From the NCBI GenBank assembly GCA_002498455.1, contig DAHO01000055.1, positions 1 to 23,513 of the forward strand: 23,513 nucleotides of DNA. The letters run 5' to 3'. The position numbers were made by a program, and so were the translations under genes. The notes beneath the pieces were generated by a model that saw only the letters and a program-made list of their open reading frames with translations, had not been told where the DNA came from and searched no databases. How positions within the stretch are numbered: position 1 is the first letter of the stretch; each line of letters opens with the position of its first letter. Below, piece by piece: positions 1 through 7,633 of the stretch. This stretch comes from Euryarchaeota archaeon UBA602 (GTDB lineage Archaea > Thermoplasmatota > Poseidoniia > Poseidoniales > Thalassarchaeaceae).

Positions 1-177
1 CCCTATTCGTGGTGGTCCAACCGAGGCCAAGCTCGTGAGAAAGATCGAGGTTGGCGAATTGACTACGTATTGGGCAATGCAGCGGCTGCACCATTGTTGA
101 AGCGGGCATCTGTGATGCGTGAAGGTGGTTTGGTGGTCAGTGATCACGCTCCAGTGATTGTCGATTTGGATTTTTAG
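1..177 (+). CDS. xthA: Exonuclease III / AP endonuclease, C-terminal end (5' truncated by the window)
   Basis: Frame 1 is open from the first base to a TAG at 175-177 and encodes the last 58 residues of an exonuclease III-type enzyme. These cut DNA at abasic sites and trim 3' ends in base excision repair. The fragment has the family's C-terminal signatures: WWSNRGQAR near the start, GWRIDYVL (with the conserved Arg-x-Asp) in the middle, and SDHAPV close to the end, whose Asp-His pair is the catalytic dyad. The protein ends a few residues after SDHAPV, as the family normally does, so the C-terminus is complete. The N-terminal metal-binding part lies outside the window. A perfect hairpin starts on the last base of the stop codon. 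The Xth family assignment is firm; substrate preference cannot be judged from this piece. Confidence 0.9.
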   Translation, partial: PYSWWSNRGQAREKDRGWRIDYVLGNAAAAPLLKRASVMREGGLVVSDHAPVIVDLDF

Positions 178-195
178 TCGACCCTACGGGTCGAC
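177..195 (+). terminator. Perfect 8-bp hairpin with TAC loop directly after xthA
   Basis: Arms GTCGACCC (177-184) and GGGTCGAC (188-195) are exact reverse complements around a TAC loop. The hairpin starts on the last base of the xthA stop codon and ends 34 bases before the aroA' start. There is no T-run, so a classical intrinsic terminator is not shown. A 3'-end stabilising or processing structure, or a protein-binding palindrome, are equally possible. A similar TAC-loop palindrome lies at 16024-16038. Confidence 0.5.
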
Positions 196-229
196 AAACG
201 CTCAAAAGCAAGAAGTATTGGGGGAATTC

Positions 230-991
230 ATGAGCGGAGAACTCTCCACTCGCCTCGAACGCTTATTGCCCAACGGTCGCGGTGTTTGGATTCCGATGGA
301 CCATGGGCTATCCGGTTATCCGGAAGATGGTCTGAATCGAATGAATGAGGTGGTTGACGCAATCATTGCAGGTGGTGCGGATGCCATCGTCTGCCAGAAG
401 GGTGTTTTGACAGAGCAATCGGTTCGGACAGGTTGGGATGGGTTCGTTTGTCATATCTCGGCATCGACCGCGCATGGCGGCCTTCATTCTCAATCGAAAG
501 TGAAGGTAGCGAACGCTTCTGAGGCTAAATCTCGAGGTGCCACCGCCGTCTCCGGACAAATCAACCTCGGTGACGAGCAAGAGCCGCAGATGTTGATTGA
601 CATGGGTAACCTCACAACTGAAGCTTATGCTGAAAATATGCCTGTACTCGGAATGGTCTATCCTCGTGGACCCAACCTCGTGACCTTACCCAACGACATC
701 ACCGGTGGAGTCGCCCACGCAGCACGTGTAGCATACGAGTTGGGCTGTCATGCTGTCAAGGTACCTTGGACAGGAAACGCCGAGAGTTTCCGTAAAGTCT
801 GCGAAGCGGTGCCCATTCCTGTTTTGATTTCTGGCGGACCCAAAGGTGGCGATTTCGCTGAAACCCTCGAAGTGGTTCGATATGCGATTGCAGCTGGTGG
901 TGCGGGTGTGTGCATGGGCAGGCAGGTCTTTGGAGCGAAAGATCCTGCCACATGCATCCGTCAATTACGCGAAATCATTCATGGTGCATAG
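230..991 (+). CDS. aroA': 2-amino-3,7-dideoxy-D-threo-hept-6-ulosonate (ADTH) synthase, archaeal aromatic pathway
   Basis: The 253-residue protein resembles the class I aldolase ADTH synthases typified by MJ0400. These join aspartate semialdehyde to a deoxyketohexose phosphate in the first step of the archaeal route to 3-dehydroquinate, replacing DAHP synthase. Visible marks are WIPMDHGLSGYP (residues 20-31, with the conserved Asp-His), HISASTAHGG (75-84), a Lys at 177 in AVKVPW (the expected Schiff-base lysine), and the phosphate-binding type SGGPKGG (201-207) and GGAGVCMGR (223-231). The frame stays open upstream to a TTG at 158, but that would overlap xthA and its hairpin. ATG 230, preceded by a G-rich stretch at 220-224, fits the family N-terminus. 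The dehydroquinate synthase II gene starts 8 bases downstream, which supports the assignment against other DeoC/LacD aldolases such as fructose-bisphosphate aldolase. Confidence 0.88.
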   Translation: MSGELSTRLERLLPNGRGVWIPMDHGLSGYPEDGLNRMNEVVDAIIAGGADAIVCQKGVLTEQSVRTGWDGFVCHISASTAHGGLHSQSKVKVANASEAKSRGATAVSGQINLGDEQEPQMLIDMGNLTTEAYAENMPVLGMVYPRGPNLVTLPNDITGGVAHAARVAYELGCHAVKVPWTGNAESFRKVCEAVPIPVLISGGPKGGDFAETLEVVRYAIAAGGAGVCMGRQVFGAKDPATCIRQLREIIHGA

Positions 992-999
992 GTGAGAGC

Positions 1000-2040
1000 A
1001 TGGAATTGTGGTTGGATGCTGCAAGCGTTCGTCACGGTACCCTTGAGCCCCATCCAGCGGATCGCGTCCTTCTCGCAGCAGGTGATGCCATTCCCGAATG
1101 GGTCGATTCGCCACTTTTTGCCTGCGAGGATGGTCGAATTCTGGATGCATCGACAAATTCAGTCGGTGTACATGTTGATGTTGACGATTCCGAAGGACAG
1201 GATGCTGCAAAATCGATGGTTGGAATGGTTTCTTGGGTGCTACTCACCACTGGGGATTGGCAAATGATTCCCTTGGAAAATCTGGTGGCAGCATCGCAAG
1301 GTACGGGGACAAAGTTGGTCGCTCGCATCGACTCAAACCAAGCGATACGAGGAGCAGCATTTGCTTTACAAACCGGTGTAGATGCCCTTCTTTTACCCGC
1401 CAACAATCCTGAAATTTGGGCCGAAGCCCAAATCATCGCTGCTGAACGTTTGGCAACATGTTCTGAAGGCGAGGAAATTGTAGAGGGTGATTCGGGCATC
1501 GTCACGGCAAAAATCACCGAGATTCAAGACGGTGGTTTTGGTGATCGTGCGTGTGTAGATCTCACCTCAGTTCTTGAGGTCGGTCAAGGTCTGCTCGTCG
1601 GTTCATCATCGAACGCCCTCATCCTGATTCATGGGGAGACCTTGGATAGCGAATTCGTCCCCCCTCGCCCCTTCCGAATCAATGCAGGTGCTGTTCACGG
1701 TTACGTTCTGATGGCCGATGGGACCACCAAGTATCTCAGTGAATTGGTGGCCGGTGATGCGGTCGCCATTTGCGATTCGAACGGAGTGGTCGATGAAGCC
1801 ATCGTCGGCCGTATGAAGATAGAATCTCGTCCATTTTTGATCATCCGATTCGAGCACAAAGAAACAGGGACGATTGGACAAACCTTTGTTCAACAGGCGG
1901 AAACAGTTCGTCTGATTTCTTCAACGGGCGAAATGCCATCAGTCACCTCTCTAAATGTTGGAGATCCGATTCTTGTTCAAGTAGATTCAAGCGCTAGACA
2001 TATCGGTAAGAACATCCTCTCAGGAGTTGAGGAGCGCTAA
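1000..2040 (+). CDS. aroB': 3-dehydroquinate synthase, type II (archaeal AroB')
   Basis: This 346-residue protein matches the archaeal NAD-dependent 3-dehydroquinate synthase II family (MJ1249 type, about 350 residues). The family oxidatively deaminates and cyclises ADTH to 3-dehydroquinate. The C-terminal half carries the family's most conserved stretch: GDRACVDLTS (181-190), GLLVGSSS (197-204), RPFRINAGAVHGYV (223-236), YLSEL..GD (245-253) and VGRMKIESRP (269-278). The N-terminal part is more divergent. ATG 1000 is chosen because GGTGAG lies just upstream (991-996) and only 8 bases separate it from aroA'. Longer readings starting near 910 would sit inside aroA'. The enzyme replaces the unrelated bacterial AroB, and its product would feed the shikimate kinase and chorismate synthase encoded downstream. 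Confidence 0.9.
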   Translation: MELWLDAASVRHGTLEPHPADRVLLAAGDAIPEWVDSPLFACEDGRILDASTNSVGVHVDVDDSEGQDAAKSMVGMVSWVLLTTGDWQMIPLENLVAASQGTGTKLVARIDSNQAIRGAAFALQTGVDALLLPANNPEIWAEAQIIAAERLATCSEGEEIVEGDSGIVTAKITEIQDGGFGDRACVDLTSVLEVGQGLLVGSSSNALILIHGETLDSEFVPPRPFRINAGAVHGYVLMADGTTKYLSELVAGDAVAICDSNGVVDEAIVGRMKIESRPFLIIRFEHKETGTIGQTFVQQAETVRLISSTGEMPSVTSLNVGDPILVQVDSSARHIGKNILSGVEER

Positions 2041-2052
2041 GGCGGGGTCATT

Positions 2053-2916
2053 ATGGCAGTACTGGGGCGAGGTAAAGGTCACGGAGGCATCAGTATTCTC
2101 CATGCCTTAGGCGCTGGTTACGGCTCGGTATTGAGTATTGAATTATCAACTCGTGTACAATTGAGAGACACTCCTGTGAAAAAGGAGCCCGAAGACCCCC
2201 ATGGTTTGCTACCTGCGGTCATGGAAGCTTGGACATCGACGGGTCATTCCCTACCCGAAGCAGAAGAGTTGCACTGGGCGATTCGTTCTGACATTCCGAC
2301 AGGTCGAGGACTTAAGTCGAGTGCAGCATTGGCAATCGCATGCATCCGAGCGCTTTGTGATGCGACCGAGACCACTCTTGAGCATCACGAGATGGTTGAC
2401 ATCTCTACCGCGGCACAGTTGGCCTGCGGTTGTTCCATGACCGGCTCAGTTGACGATTCTTGGTCGGCTGTTGAACCCGGTTGGAAAGTTGTCGATCCTT
2501 CTGTCCCGGCTGCGGAGGGTGTACTGATGCAAGGAGAAATCCCCAATGCACATGATTGGACAGTACTGGTTGTTGATCGCGGACCCCGTGAAGTACAACC
2601 TGATCCAGAGCGATTCCAGTTTGCTGCAGGTCAATTCCAGCAAGCCATCACATCGGTTGAACAACAGCAAATTTTCAATGCCATGGTTCACAACGGTCGC
2701 GCTGTCGCTACTGCGCTAGGAGACAGTTTAGGTCGCAAAACCTGCAATGACATGGGTATCTTGGGTAGCCGCGTTTCATCCATTACGGGTTCGGGCCCAG
2801 CCATTTTTCTCATCATCCCCTCAAGCCAAGAGGCGACCGTTCGACGCGTCAAACAAACCCTTGGTCCTCGTAACTGGGAGATCATCGAAACCAGCATCCG
2901 TACGAGTGAGGCATAA
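2053..2916 (+). CDS. aroK: Shikimate kinase, archaeal GHMP type
   Basis: The 287-residue protein belongs to the GHMP kinase superfamily and fits the archaeal shikimate kinases (MJ1440 type), which phosphorylate shikimate at the 3-hydroxyl. They are unrelated to the P-loop AroK of bacteria. The N-terminus GHGGISILHALGAGYG (residues 9-24) is the archaeal shikimate kinase signature. The GHMP phosphate-binding motif is IPTGRGLKSSAA (81-92). A C-terminal GSRVSSITGSGPAIF segment is the third GHMP motif. Length matches the family. The start follows GGCGGGG at 2041-2047, 12 bases after aroB'. Its place between dehydroquinate synthase and chorismate synthase favours shikimate over homoserine or mevalonate as substrate. 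The three enzymes needed between these steps (dehydratase, shikimate dehydrogenase, EPSP synthase) are not in the window. Confidence 0.9.
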   Translation: MAVLGRGKGHGGISILHALGAGYGSVLSIELSTRVQLRDTPVKKEPEDPHGLLPAVMEAWTSTGHSLPEAEELHWAIRSDIPTGRGLKSSAALAIACIRALCDATETTLEHHEMVDISTAAQLACGCSMTGSVDDSWSAVEPGWKVVDPSVPAAEGVLMQGEIPNAHDWTVLVVDRGPREVQPDPERFQFAAGQFQQAITSVEQQQIFNAMVHNGRAVATALGDSLGRKTCNDMGILGSRVSSITGSGPAIFLIIPSSQEATVRRVKQTLGPRNWEIIETSIRTSEA

Positions 2917-2955
2917 GGGCAAGACCCTCGTCGCGCAGCATCCTGAGGTTGTTCA

Positions 2956-4005
2956 ATGGGCATGAGTCTCGGCGATTCCGTTCGCGTTACACTCTTCGGA
3001 GAAAGCCATGGAACAGCCGTAGGGGCCCTTTTGGAAGGGATTCCCCCTGGTGTCCCTGTAGATGTGGCCTCACTCATAGAGGACTTACAGCGCCGTCGAC
3101 CGGGTCGACGATTGTTGTCTGCAAGAGCCGAACCTGATGATTGCGAAATTCTCTCCGGTGTGTATGAAGGCAAGACGACCGGATACCCGATTTTACTCCT
3201 AGCCCGAAATAAAGATGCAAAATCCAGGGATTATGGATTTCTTCCGAACCAACCCCGTCCCGGTCATGCCGACTTACCTGAGGCGACCCGAACGGGCGGA
3301 GCAGCAGACCTTCGAGGAGGTGGTGCAAATTCTGGTCGACTAACATTGGGTTTGGTTGCAGCCGGTTCAATCGCCCGCGATGCACTCGGTGATGTACGGG
3401 TCCAGGCCCACTGCAGTCAAATCGGAACCATTGAAGCCGCTTTCGATGTTGAGCCTGAAGGTGAAGCCTGTGCGGTTCTAAACTGCAATGACCCCGATGC
3501 GGCGAAACAAATGCTTGAATTGGTCAAATCACTAAGAAAAGCAGGTGATAGCATCGGCTCTACCGTTGAATCACGGATTTTCAACGTACCCATCGGTGTG
3601 GGTGAACCTTGGTTTGAAGGGCTGGAACCTGCCCTTGCACGGGCACTAATGGCCATCCCCGGGGCCCGTGGAGTGGAGTTTGGCCGTGGAAGGGATGCGG
3701 TCACAATGCAGGGTTCTGAGCATAACGATGCTTGGGGTCCACAAGGGACTCCGCTTGGAGAGGATGCTGATGGAGCCCTCGGTGGAATGTCGACGGGTGC
3801 CCCATTACGCATCCGTGTACATTTCAAGCCCCCCAGTTCAATTGCCCTTCCTCAGACGACACTTCACCTTCCTTCAGGAGAAATGCGCGAATTGCAAATT
3901 GGTGGGCGTCATGATCCAGTTTTGGCTCCCCGCGCAGCCCCTGTGGTTGAAGCAGTATGTCGATTGGTGATTGCAGATTTGATCCAAATGCGGGAGGAAA
4001 TCTGA
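2956..4005 (+). CDS. aroC: Chorismate synthase
   Basis: This 349-residue protein is chorismate synthase, which eliminates phosphate from EPSP using reduced FMN. Conserved elements are GESHG (15-19) with the first catalytic His, RRRPG (47-51), RPGHAD (101-106) with the second His, RGGG (120-123), and near the end the sequence leading to RAAPVVEAV. The segment after RGGG reads ANSGRLT rather than the common RSSARET. It is closer to the HFSGRLT variant that I recall from some clostridial enzymes, so this is a divergent subtype. ATG 2956 has GAGGT at 2945-2949; a second in-frame ATG at 2962 is less well placed. The stop TGA shares its last base with the lysC start, showing translational coupling. 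Confidence 0.94.
   Translation: MGMSLGDSVRVTLFGESHGTAVGALLEGIPPGVPVDVASLIEDLQRRRPGRRLLSARAEPDDCEILSGVYEGKTTGYPILLLARNKDAKSRDYGFLPNQPRPGHADLPEATRTGGAADLRGGGANSGRLTLGLVAAGSIARDALGDVRVQAHCSQIGTIEAAFDVEPEGEACAVLNCNDPDAAKQMLELVKSLRKAGDSIGSTVESRIFNVPIGVGEPWFEGLEPALARALMAIPGARGVEFGRGRDAVTMQGSEHNDAWGPQGTPLGEDADGALGGMSTGAPLRIRVHFKPPSSIALPQTTLHLPSGEMRELQIGGRHDPVLAPRAAPVVEAVCRLVIADLIQMREEI
3992..3997 (+). promoter_or_regulatory. Shine-Dalgarno site fixing the lysC start
   Basis: GGGAGG lies seven bases before ATG 4005, inside the last codons of aroC. It selects 4005 over the earlier in-frame ATG at 3957, which has no such site and would add 16 residues before the conserved KFGGS motif. Confidence 0.7.
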
Positions 4006-5333
4006 TGACTATCCATGTCCACAAGTTTGGGGGCTCCTGCCTATCTGCTGTGGAAGATATCGATGCAGTGGTCGAAAGGATTCGCGAGTCAGACGGGCAG
4101 AAAGTCGTGGTTGTTTCCGCATTCCGCGGAATCACTGATCGAATTATTGAGCAGATCGATTTTGAGTCAACAACCCCAAATGAGGCATTTACAGCCTCGA
4201 TTGAGTTGGAACATCTTGAGCGAGTTCCTGAAATCGCAACATCCCCTTGGTGTATTCGATTTGCCGATACCCTTCATCATCTATCCAGTTGCCTTGAATC
4301 GTATCGAGAATTGCCTGATATTGAAGTTCGAGCCGATGCGCTTGCATGTGGGGAGCGTCTCTCAAGTTTGGCAATTGCCGCGGCTCTAGATGCTCGCGGT
4401 ATTCCCGCGATTCCTGCATGGTCGGAAGACATCGGTATCCGTCTCATTGGTCGAGGTGAAGATGCCCGTGTGGATGCTGCACGAACCAAAGAATCACTAC
4501 AACTTCCATCAGGCTCCATTCCGGTCATAACGGGATGGTATGGAGTGACTAAAACTGGATTTGCTTTGCTGGGACGTGGCGGTTCTGATCTCACAGCAAC
4601 AGCAGTGGCGGCGGCAGTTGATGCCTCCAGTGTCACCATTTGGAGAGATGTCGAAGGTGTACTGGCATTGTCGCCTCGATGGACACTACCTGCTCGGAAT
4701 CTTTCCAACCTATCTTATACCGAAGCTGCAGAACTTGCAGTGTTTAGTCAACCAATGCTCCATCCTTCAGCGGTTGAACCTCTCCGCGAATTGGGAGTTC
4801 CACTGAATCTCAGGCCGTTGCATAGCCCTGAAGATGATGGGACGATTATTGGTCCTTCGATTCGTCTTGAATCACCATGCGTCCGCGCGGTGGGTTGTCT
4901 ACCGCGTCAAGTTCAGTTCTCATGGTCTCTATCAGGTGCCATCTCCCTCACTGAATGTGTCACTGATGCGATGTCTGCTCTCGCCCGAGCAAGAATACGG
5001 GTTTCGAGTATTCATGCGCAACCTGGTAACGTCCGTCTGCTGATTTCCAGCCGAATGGCAGCCCGTGCTCGGAGAATTTTGTCGGACCAACCAAGTTTGC
5101 CTACGCCCGAAATCGGTGATTCTGTCTCAATTTTGTGTTTCGTTGGAGAAGGCATTGGGGATGATTGTGACATCTGGGGGACCATTGCCAAACATGCGGA
5201 ATCTTCAGGGATTGATTTTCAATTCAGTGAACAAGAACCTCGTCCTCATGCGATTCATGCGTTGGTTCCAGCCACTCAAACTGAGTGGGCCTTGCAGACA
5301 CTTTGTTCTGCACTCGATCTATTGTCGCAGTAA
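4005..5333 (+). CDS. lysC: Aspartate kinase with C-terminal ACT domains
   Basis: The 442-residue protein is an aspartokinase, making aspartyl phosphate for aspartate semialdehyde. The kinase domain shows KFGGS (7-11), a VVVVSAF strand (34-40), ACGERLS (114-120), GRGGSDLTA (190-198) and IWRDVEGV (212-219), the usual nucleotide- and aspartate-binding motifs. The C-terminus from about 295 to 440 has two divergent ACT-like segments, so feedback control by an amino acid is likely but the ligand cannot be read off. The start overlaps the aroC stop by one base (TGATG). Aspartate semialdehyde is a substrate of the ADTH synthase encoded four genes upstream, which explains its place in an aromatic operon. 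It also serves lysine, threonine and methionine synthesis. The stop codon abuts the convergent gene at 5334 with no gap. Confidence 0.92.
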   Translation: MTIHVHKFGGSCLSAVEDIDAVVERIRESDGQKVVVVSAFRGITDRIIEQIDFESTTPNEAFTASIELEHLERVPEIATSPWCIRFADTLHHLSSCLESYRELPDIEVRADALACGERLSSLAIAAALDARGIPAIPAWSEDIGIRLIGRGEDARVDAARTKESLQLPSGSIPVITGWYGVTKTGFALLGRGGSDLTATAVAAAVDASSVTIWRDVEGVLALSPRWTLPARNLSNLSYTEAAELAVFSQPMLHPSAVEPLRELGVPLNLRPLHSPEDDGTIIGPSIRLESPCVRAVGCLPRQVQFSWSLSGAISLTECVTDAMSALARARIRVSSIHAQPGNVRLLISSRMAARARRILSDQPSLPTPEIGDSVSILCFVGEGIGDDCDIWGTIAKHAESSGIDFQFSEQEPRPHAIHALVPATQTEWALQTLCSALDLLSQ

Positions 5334-6263
5334 TCAGTCATCAGCAGATTCACGCCACTGCTGAATTCGGAGCGGGATGTTCGCTGCAAATACACTAGCA
5401 ACGAGTACGAAGACAAACATCGTTCCCAATGCGACACCATACACGCTGGTTAGTTCCACAGATTGTTCAAGGCGAAGAGAGGTTTCTTCGTCAAAGATTT
5501 GGAAAAACCAAGGGATAATCACATTGATCAAAAGTGTAGCCGAAGCGACAATTGCGGCAATCACGGGTGTGACGACCAAACTGACGTGATAACGGCTGAG
5601 GACCTTCTTCACGTTCATCACGTAGACTTCTCCGGTACGAATGCTCGTGTCGAGCATCGAGAATCGGATGATTCCATTGGTGACCTCCATGTACATGACC
5701 AATGAGACAGCGTAGAGTACAATCAGTTGTTTTGTCCAAAATTCTCCAAGTTCAGAAAGTACACCGGTATCGAATGTGTCCTTCGATGCGGCAAAACGCA
5801 ACGAAATCAGAATAAACAGGACGTATGATGCCATCAATCCACGCGCATCTCTGCGGAAAATCCCATAGAATCCAGCACCCAGTGCACCAATTACAATCAG
5901 CAGGTGCAGAATTTGTCCAAGAGCATCAAATCCGATCCATAGTGCAAATCCATTCCAAAACGTACCGTCAGCAGGTGTGACCAAGTAAGTCAAGACCGCG
6001 AGTAACATCATCAGTCCTCCGCCAACCAATTGCAAGGTCTGGACCATACGATCGGCTGGTAGGAATTTCATCTTTGGAACGAGAGGGCCACCAAAGAGAC
6101 TCTCAACAAATGTTGGAATGTGAACTTCAGGAATTGCATCCTTGGGGACTTCACTACCGCTGGATGACATCTTGCCAGCCAACTTCTTCCGAGATGGGGC
6201 TCCGCTGCGGACGGTTTTGCCTTCGTATAGGTGAGCGGTATCTGCAGATTTTCCAGCAACCAT
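5334..6263 (-). CDS. Unrecognised multi-pass membrane protein, last gene of the MoxR operon
   Basis: I do not recognise a family for this 309-residue protein. The first 70 residues are hydrophilic, with Lys/Arg-rich patches, then come about seven hydrophobic segments near 75-96, 102-112, 115-136, 143-158, 179-197, 228-255 and 275-296, and a short charged tail. A soluble loop at 198-227 lies before the long hydrophobic stretch. ATG 6263 follows GAGGTGA with good spacing, and only 9 bases separate it from the DUF58 gene, so it is surely co-transcribed. MoxR/DUF58 clusters usually carry extra membrane partners such as DUF4129 or VWA proteins, and this may be a lineage-specific substitute. That role is inferred only from position. 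Confidence 0.75.
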   Translation of the reverse strand: MVAGKSADTAHLYEGKTVRSGAPSRKKLAGKMSSSGSEVPKDAIPEVHIPTFVESLFGGPLVPKMKFLPADRMVQTLQLVGGGLMMLLAVLTYLVTPADGTFWNGFALWIGFDALGQILHLLIVIGALGAGFYGIFRRDARGLMASYVLFILISLRFAASKDTFDTGVLSELGEFWTKQLIVLYAVSLVMYMEVTNGIIRFSMLDTSIRTGEVYVMNVKKVLSRYHVSLVVTPVIAAIVASATLLINVIIPWFFQIFDEETSLRLEQSVELTSVYGVALGTMFVFVLVASVFAANIPLRIQQWRESADD

Positions 6264-6272
6264 GATTTCACC

Positions 6273-7592
6273 TCAGAATCCTCTTGCGCCTGCAAGCGCA
6301 GTTGACAATAGCATGTCTGGCTCCCAATCCATGACAAAGGCACCAAGGCCTCGCAACTCAGTCATCAGAATATCTCGCTCAGTCTTCATGACTTCGTAAC
6401 CGGTCCGATCCAATCGTCTGGCATCAAACTCGAATTCTAGGCTTGAAGGACTCAAAACAGTGACGTCGAAGTCCCGCGCACGGAAATCTCGCACCGCATT
6501 GACCATCGTCGGGTCACCTTCCAAGGGGCTCAGGATGATGATTGGGCTTCCCTTGTTAATGTGCGGCATGATTCGATTTGTGACGACCTGGAGGGGGGTA
6601 TTCCCCTTGGCGGCCGCACCTGCGAGTTTTGTCAACAATACGTACAGTTGCTTCTTTCCAGTATCTCGATCAACGCTGTTGATTTCATTTCCATAGATGA
6701 CCAGACCAACTGAGTCTCGCCGACTAAGGAAATATTGAGCCAGACTGGCAGCTGCCCGGGTACTGTATACCAGAGAATTTCGACTAACAGGTCCAGTTTC
6801 CGCGATAGCACGACTGTCTACAATCAGGATGATATCACTGACTGCGTCACGCTCAAATTCGTTCACCATCATCTTACCTTGACGAGCATATGCCTTCCAG
6901 TTCACCTTACGCATAGGGTCACCGGGGATGTATTCGCGTAGGTTGTAGAAATTCGAACCTTCGCCGGGTTGACGAATGTTGACTGCACCCGTGAAAATTT
7001 TGGGTACACGACTCTTGACAAAGGCATCCTTCAGATCCTCGGTCTTCGGGAACACAAGGAAATCATCGTACAGGTGAATTTCCTTTTCTTTGTGGAACAA
7101 ACCAAACGGGTCCTGTACTCGAATGCTGACAGGACCAAGTGTGTAAAACCCACGTAGAGGGCATTCAACTGTATATTCAATCAACGTCTCACGACGAGGG
7201 CCGAGTTCCATGAGGATGTAATTTGCACCTTCCTTAATGCGCATGACTTCGGGCACGGTGTCCTTGACTTCCAGAATCTTGGAGAGTGGGGAATGATTCT
7301 GTAATCGAAGGGTGACTTGAATTTCACCATCCTCAAAAATTCGTGCTGCTGAAATCTTCCGCATGGCTGAAAGCGATGCAAGAGCAGGTGCTTCTTCGGC
7401 ATCCTCGTCTTCGTCAATTCGCCTTCCACTGGCCGCGACATCTGCATGGGCTGCACGAAGTGCGGCCCATGTCAGGAATGAAAGGAACACAACGGCGACG
7501 GTGACCAGTTGCGAATTTCGCAACACTAGGCCAAGCAAGTACAACGCTGTCGCGAGACTCGCGAACATTGCCGACTTACGACTCCATGCCAT
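6273..7592 (-). CDS. DUF58 family membrane-anchored protein (MoxR partner)
   Basis: The 439-residue protein has two N-terminal membrane segments (about 8-26 and 29-47), an acidic linker (59-68), a beta-rich region, and then the DUF58 core. Family marks are DPFGLF (161-166) and REYIPGDPMRKVNWKAYAR (219-237). A VWA-like Rossmann fold follows, with a DSRAIAETG segment (259-267) in place of the metal-site DxSxS, so metal binding is doubtful. DUF58 proteins are nearly always next to a MoxR ATPase, as here, and are thought to work with it in assembling or activating surface or redox complexes. The start at ATG 7592 follows a strong GGAGGAG site, 41 bases after the moxR stop. Substrate or client is unknown. 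Confidence 0.9.
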   Translation of the reverse strand: MAWSRKSAMFASLATALYLLGLVLRNSQLVTVAVVFLSFLTWAALRAAHADVAASGRRIDEDEDAEEAPALASLSAMRKISAARIFEDGEIQVTLRLQNHSPLSKILEVKDTVPEVMRIKEGANYILMELGPRRETLIEYTVECPLRGFYTLGPVSIRVQDPFGLFHKEKEIHLYDDFLVFPKTEDLKDAFVKSRVPKIFTGAVNIRQPGEGSNFYNLREYIPGDPMRKVNWKAYARQGKMMVNEFERDAVSDIILIVDSRAIAETGPVSRNSLVYSTRAAASLAQYFLSRRDSVGLVIYGNEINSVDRDTGKKQLYVLLTKLAGAAAKGNTPLQVVTNRIMPHINKGSPIIILSPLEGDPTMVNAVRDFRARDFDVTVLSPSSLEFEFDARRLDRTGYEVMKTERDILMTELRGLGAFVMDWEPDMLLSTALAGARGF

Positions 7593-7633
7593 GGTAAACT
7601 CCTCCTATTCACGCGGTAGGTTTCAGACTCCAA

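Noticed and set aside
158..229. N-terminal extension of the ADTH synthase from TTG 158
   Set aside because: It overlaps the end of xthA and the hairpin, uses a weak start codon, and adds residues not found in the family; ATG 230 fits better.
910..999. Longer dehydroquinate synthase from position 910
   Set aside because: It would overlap aroA' by about 80 bases and lacks a ribosome-binding site; ATG 1000 follows GGTGAG and matches the family N-terminus.
5310..5360. Hairpin terminator between lysC and the convergent gene
   Set aside because: No convincing inverted repeat was found across this junction, unlike the one at 19358-19378.
6500..7291. Functional metal-binding VWA site in the DUF58 protein
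   Set aside because: The expected DxSxS reads DSRAI, and I cannot see the remaining metal ligands, so metal binding is not claimed.
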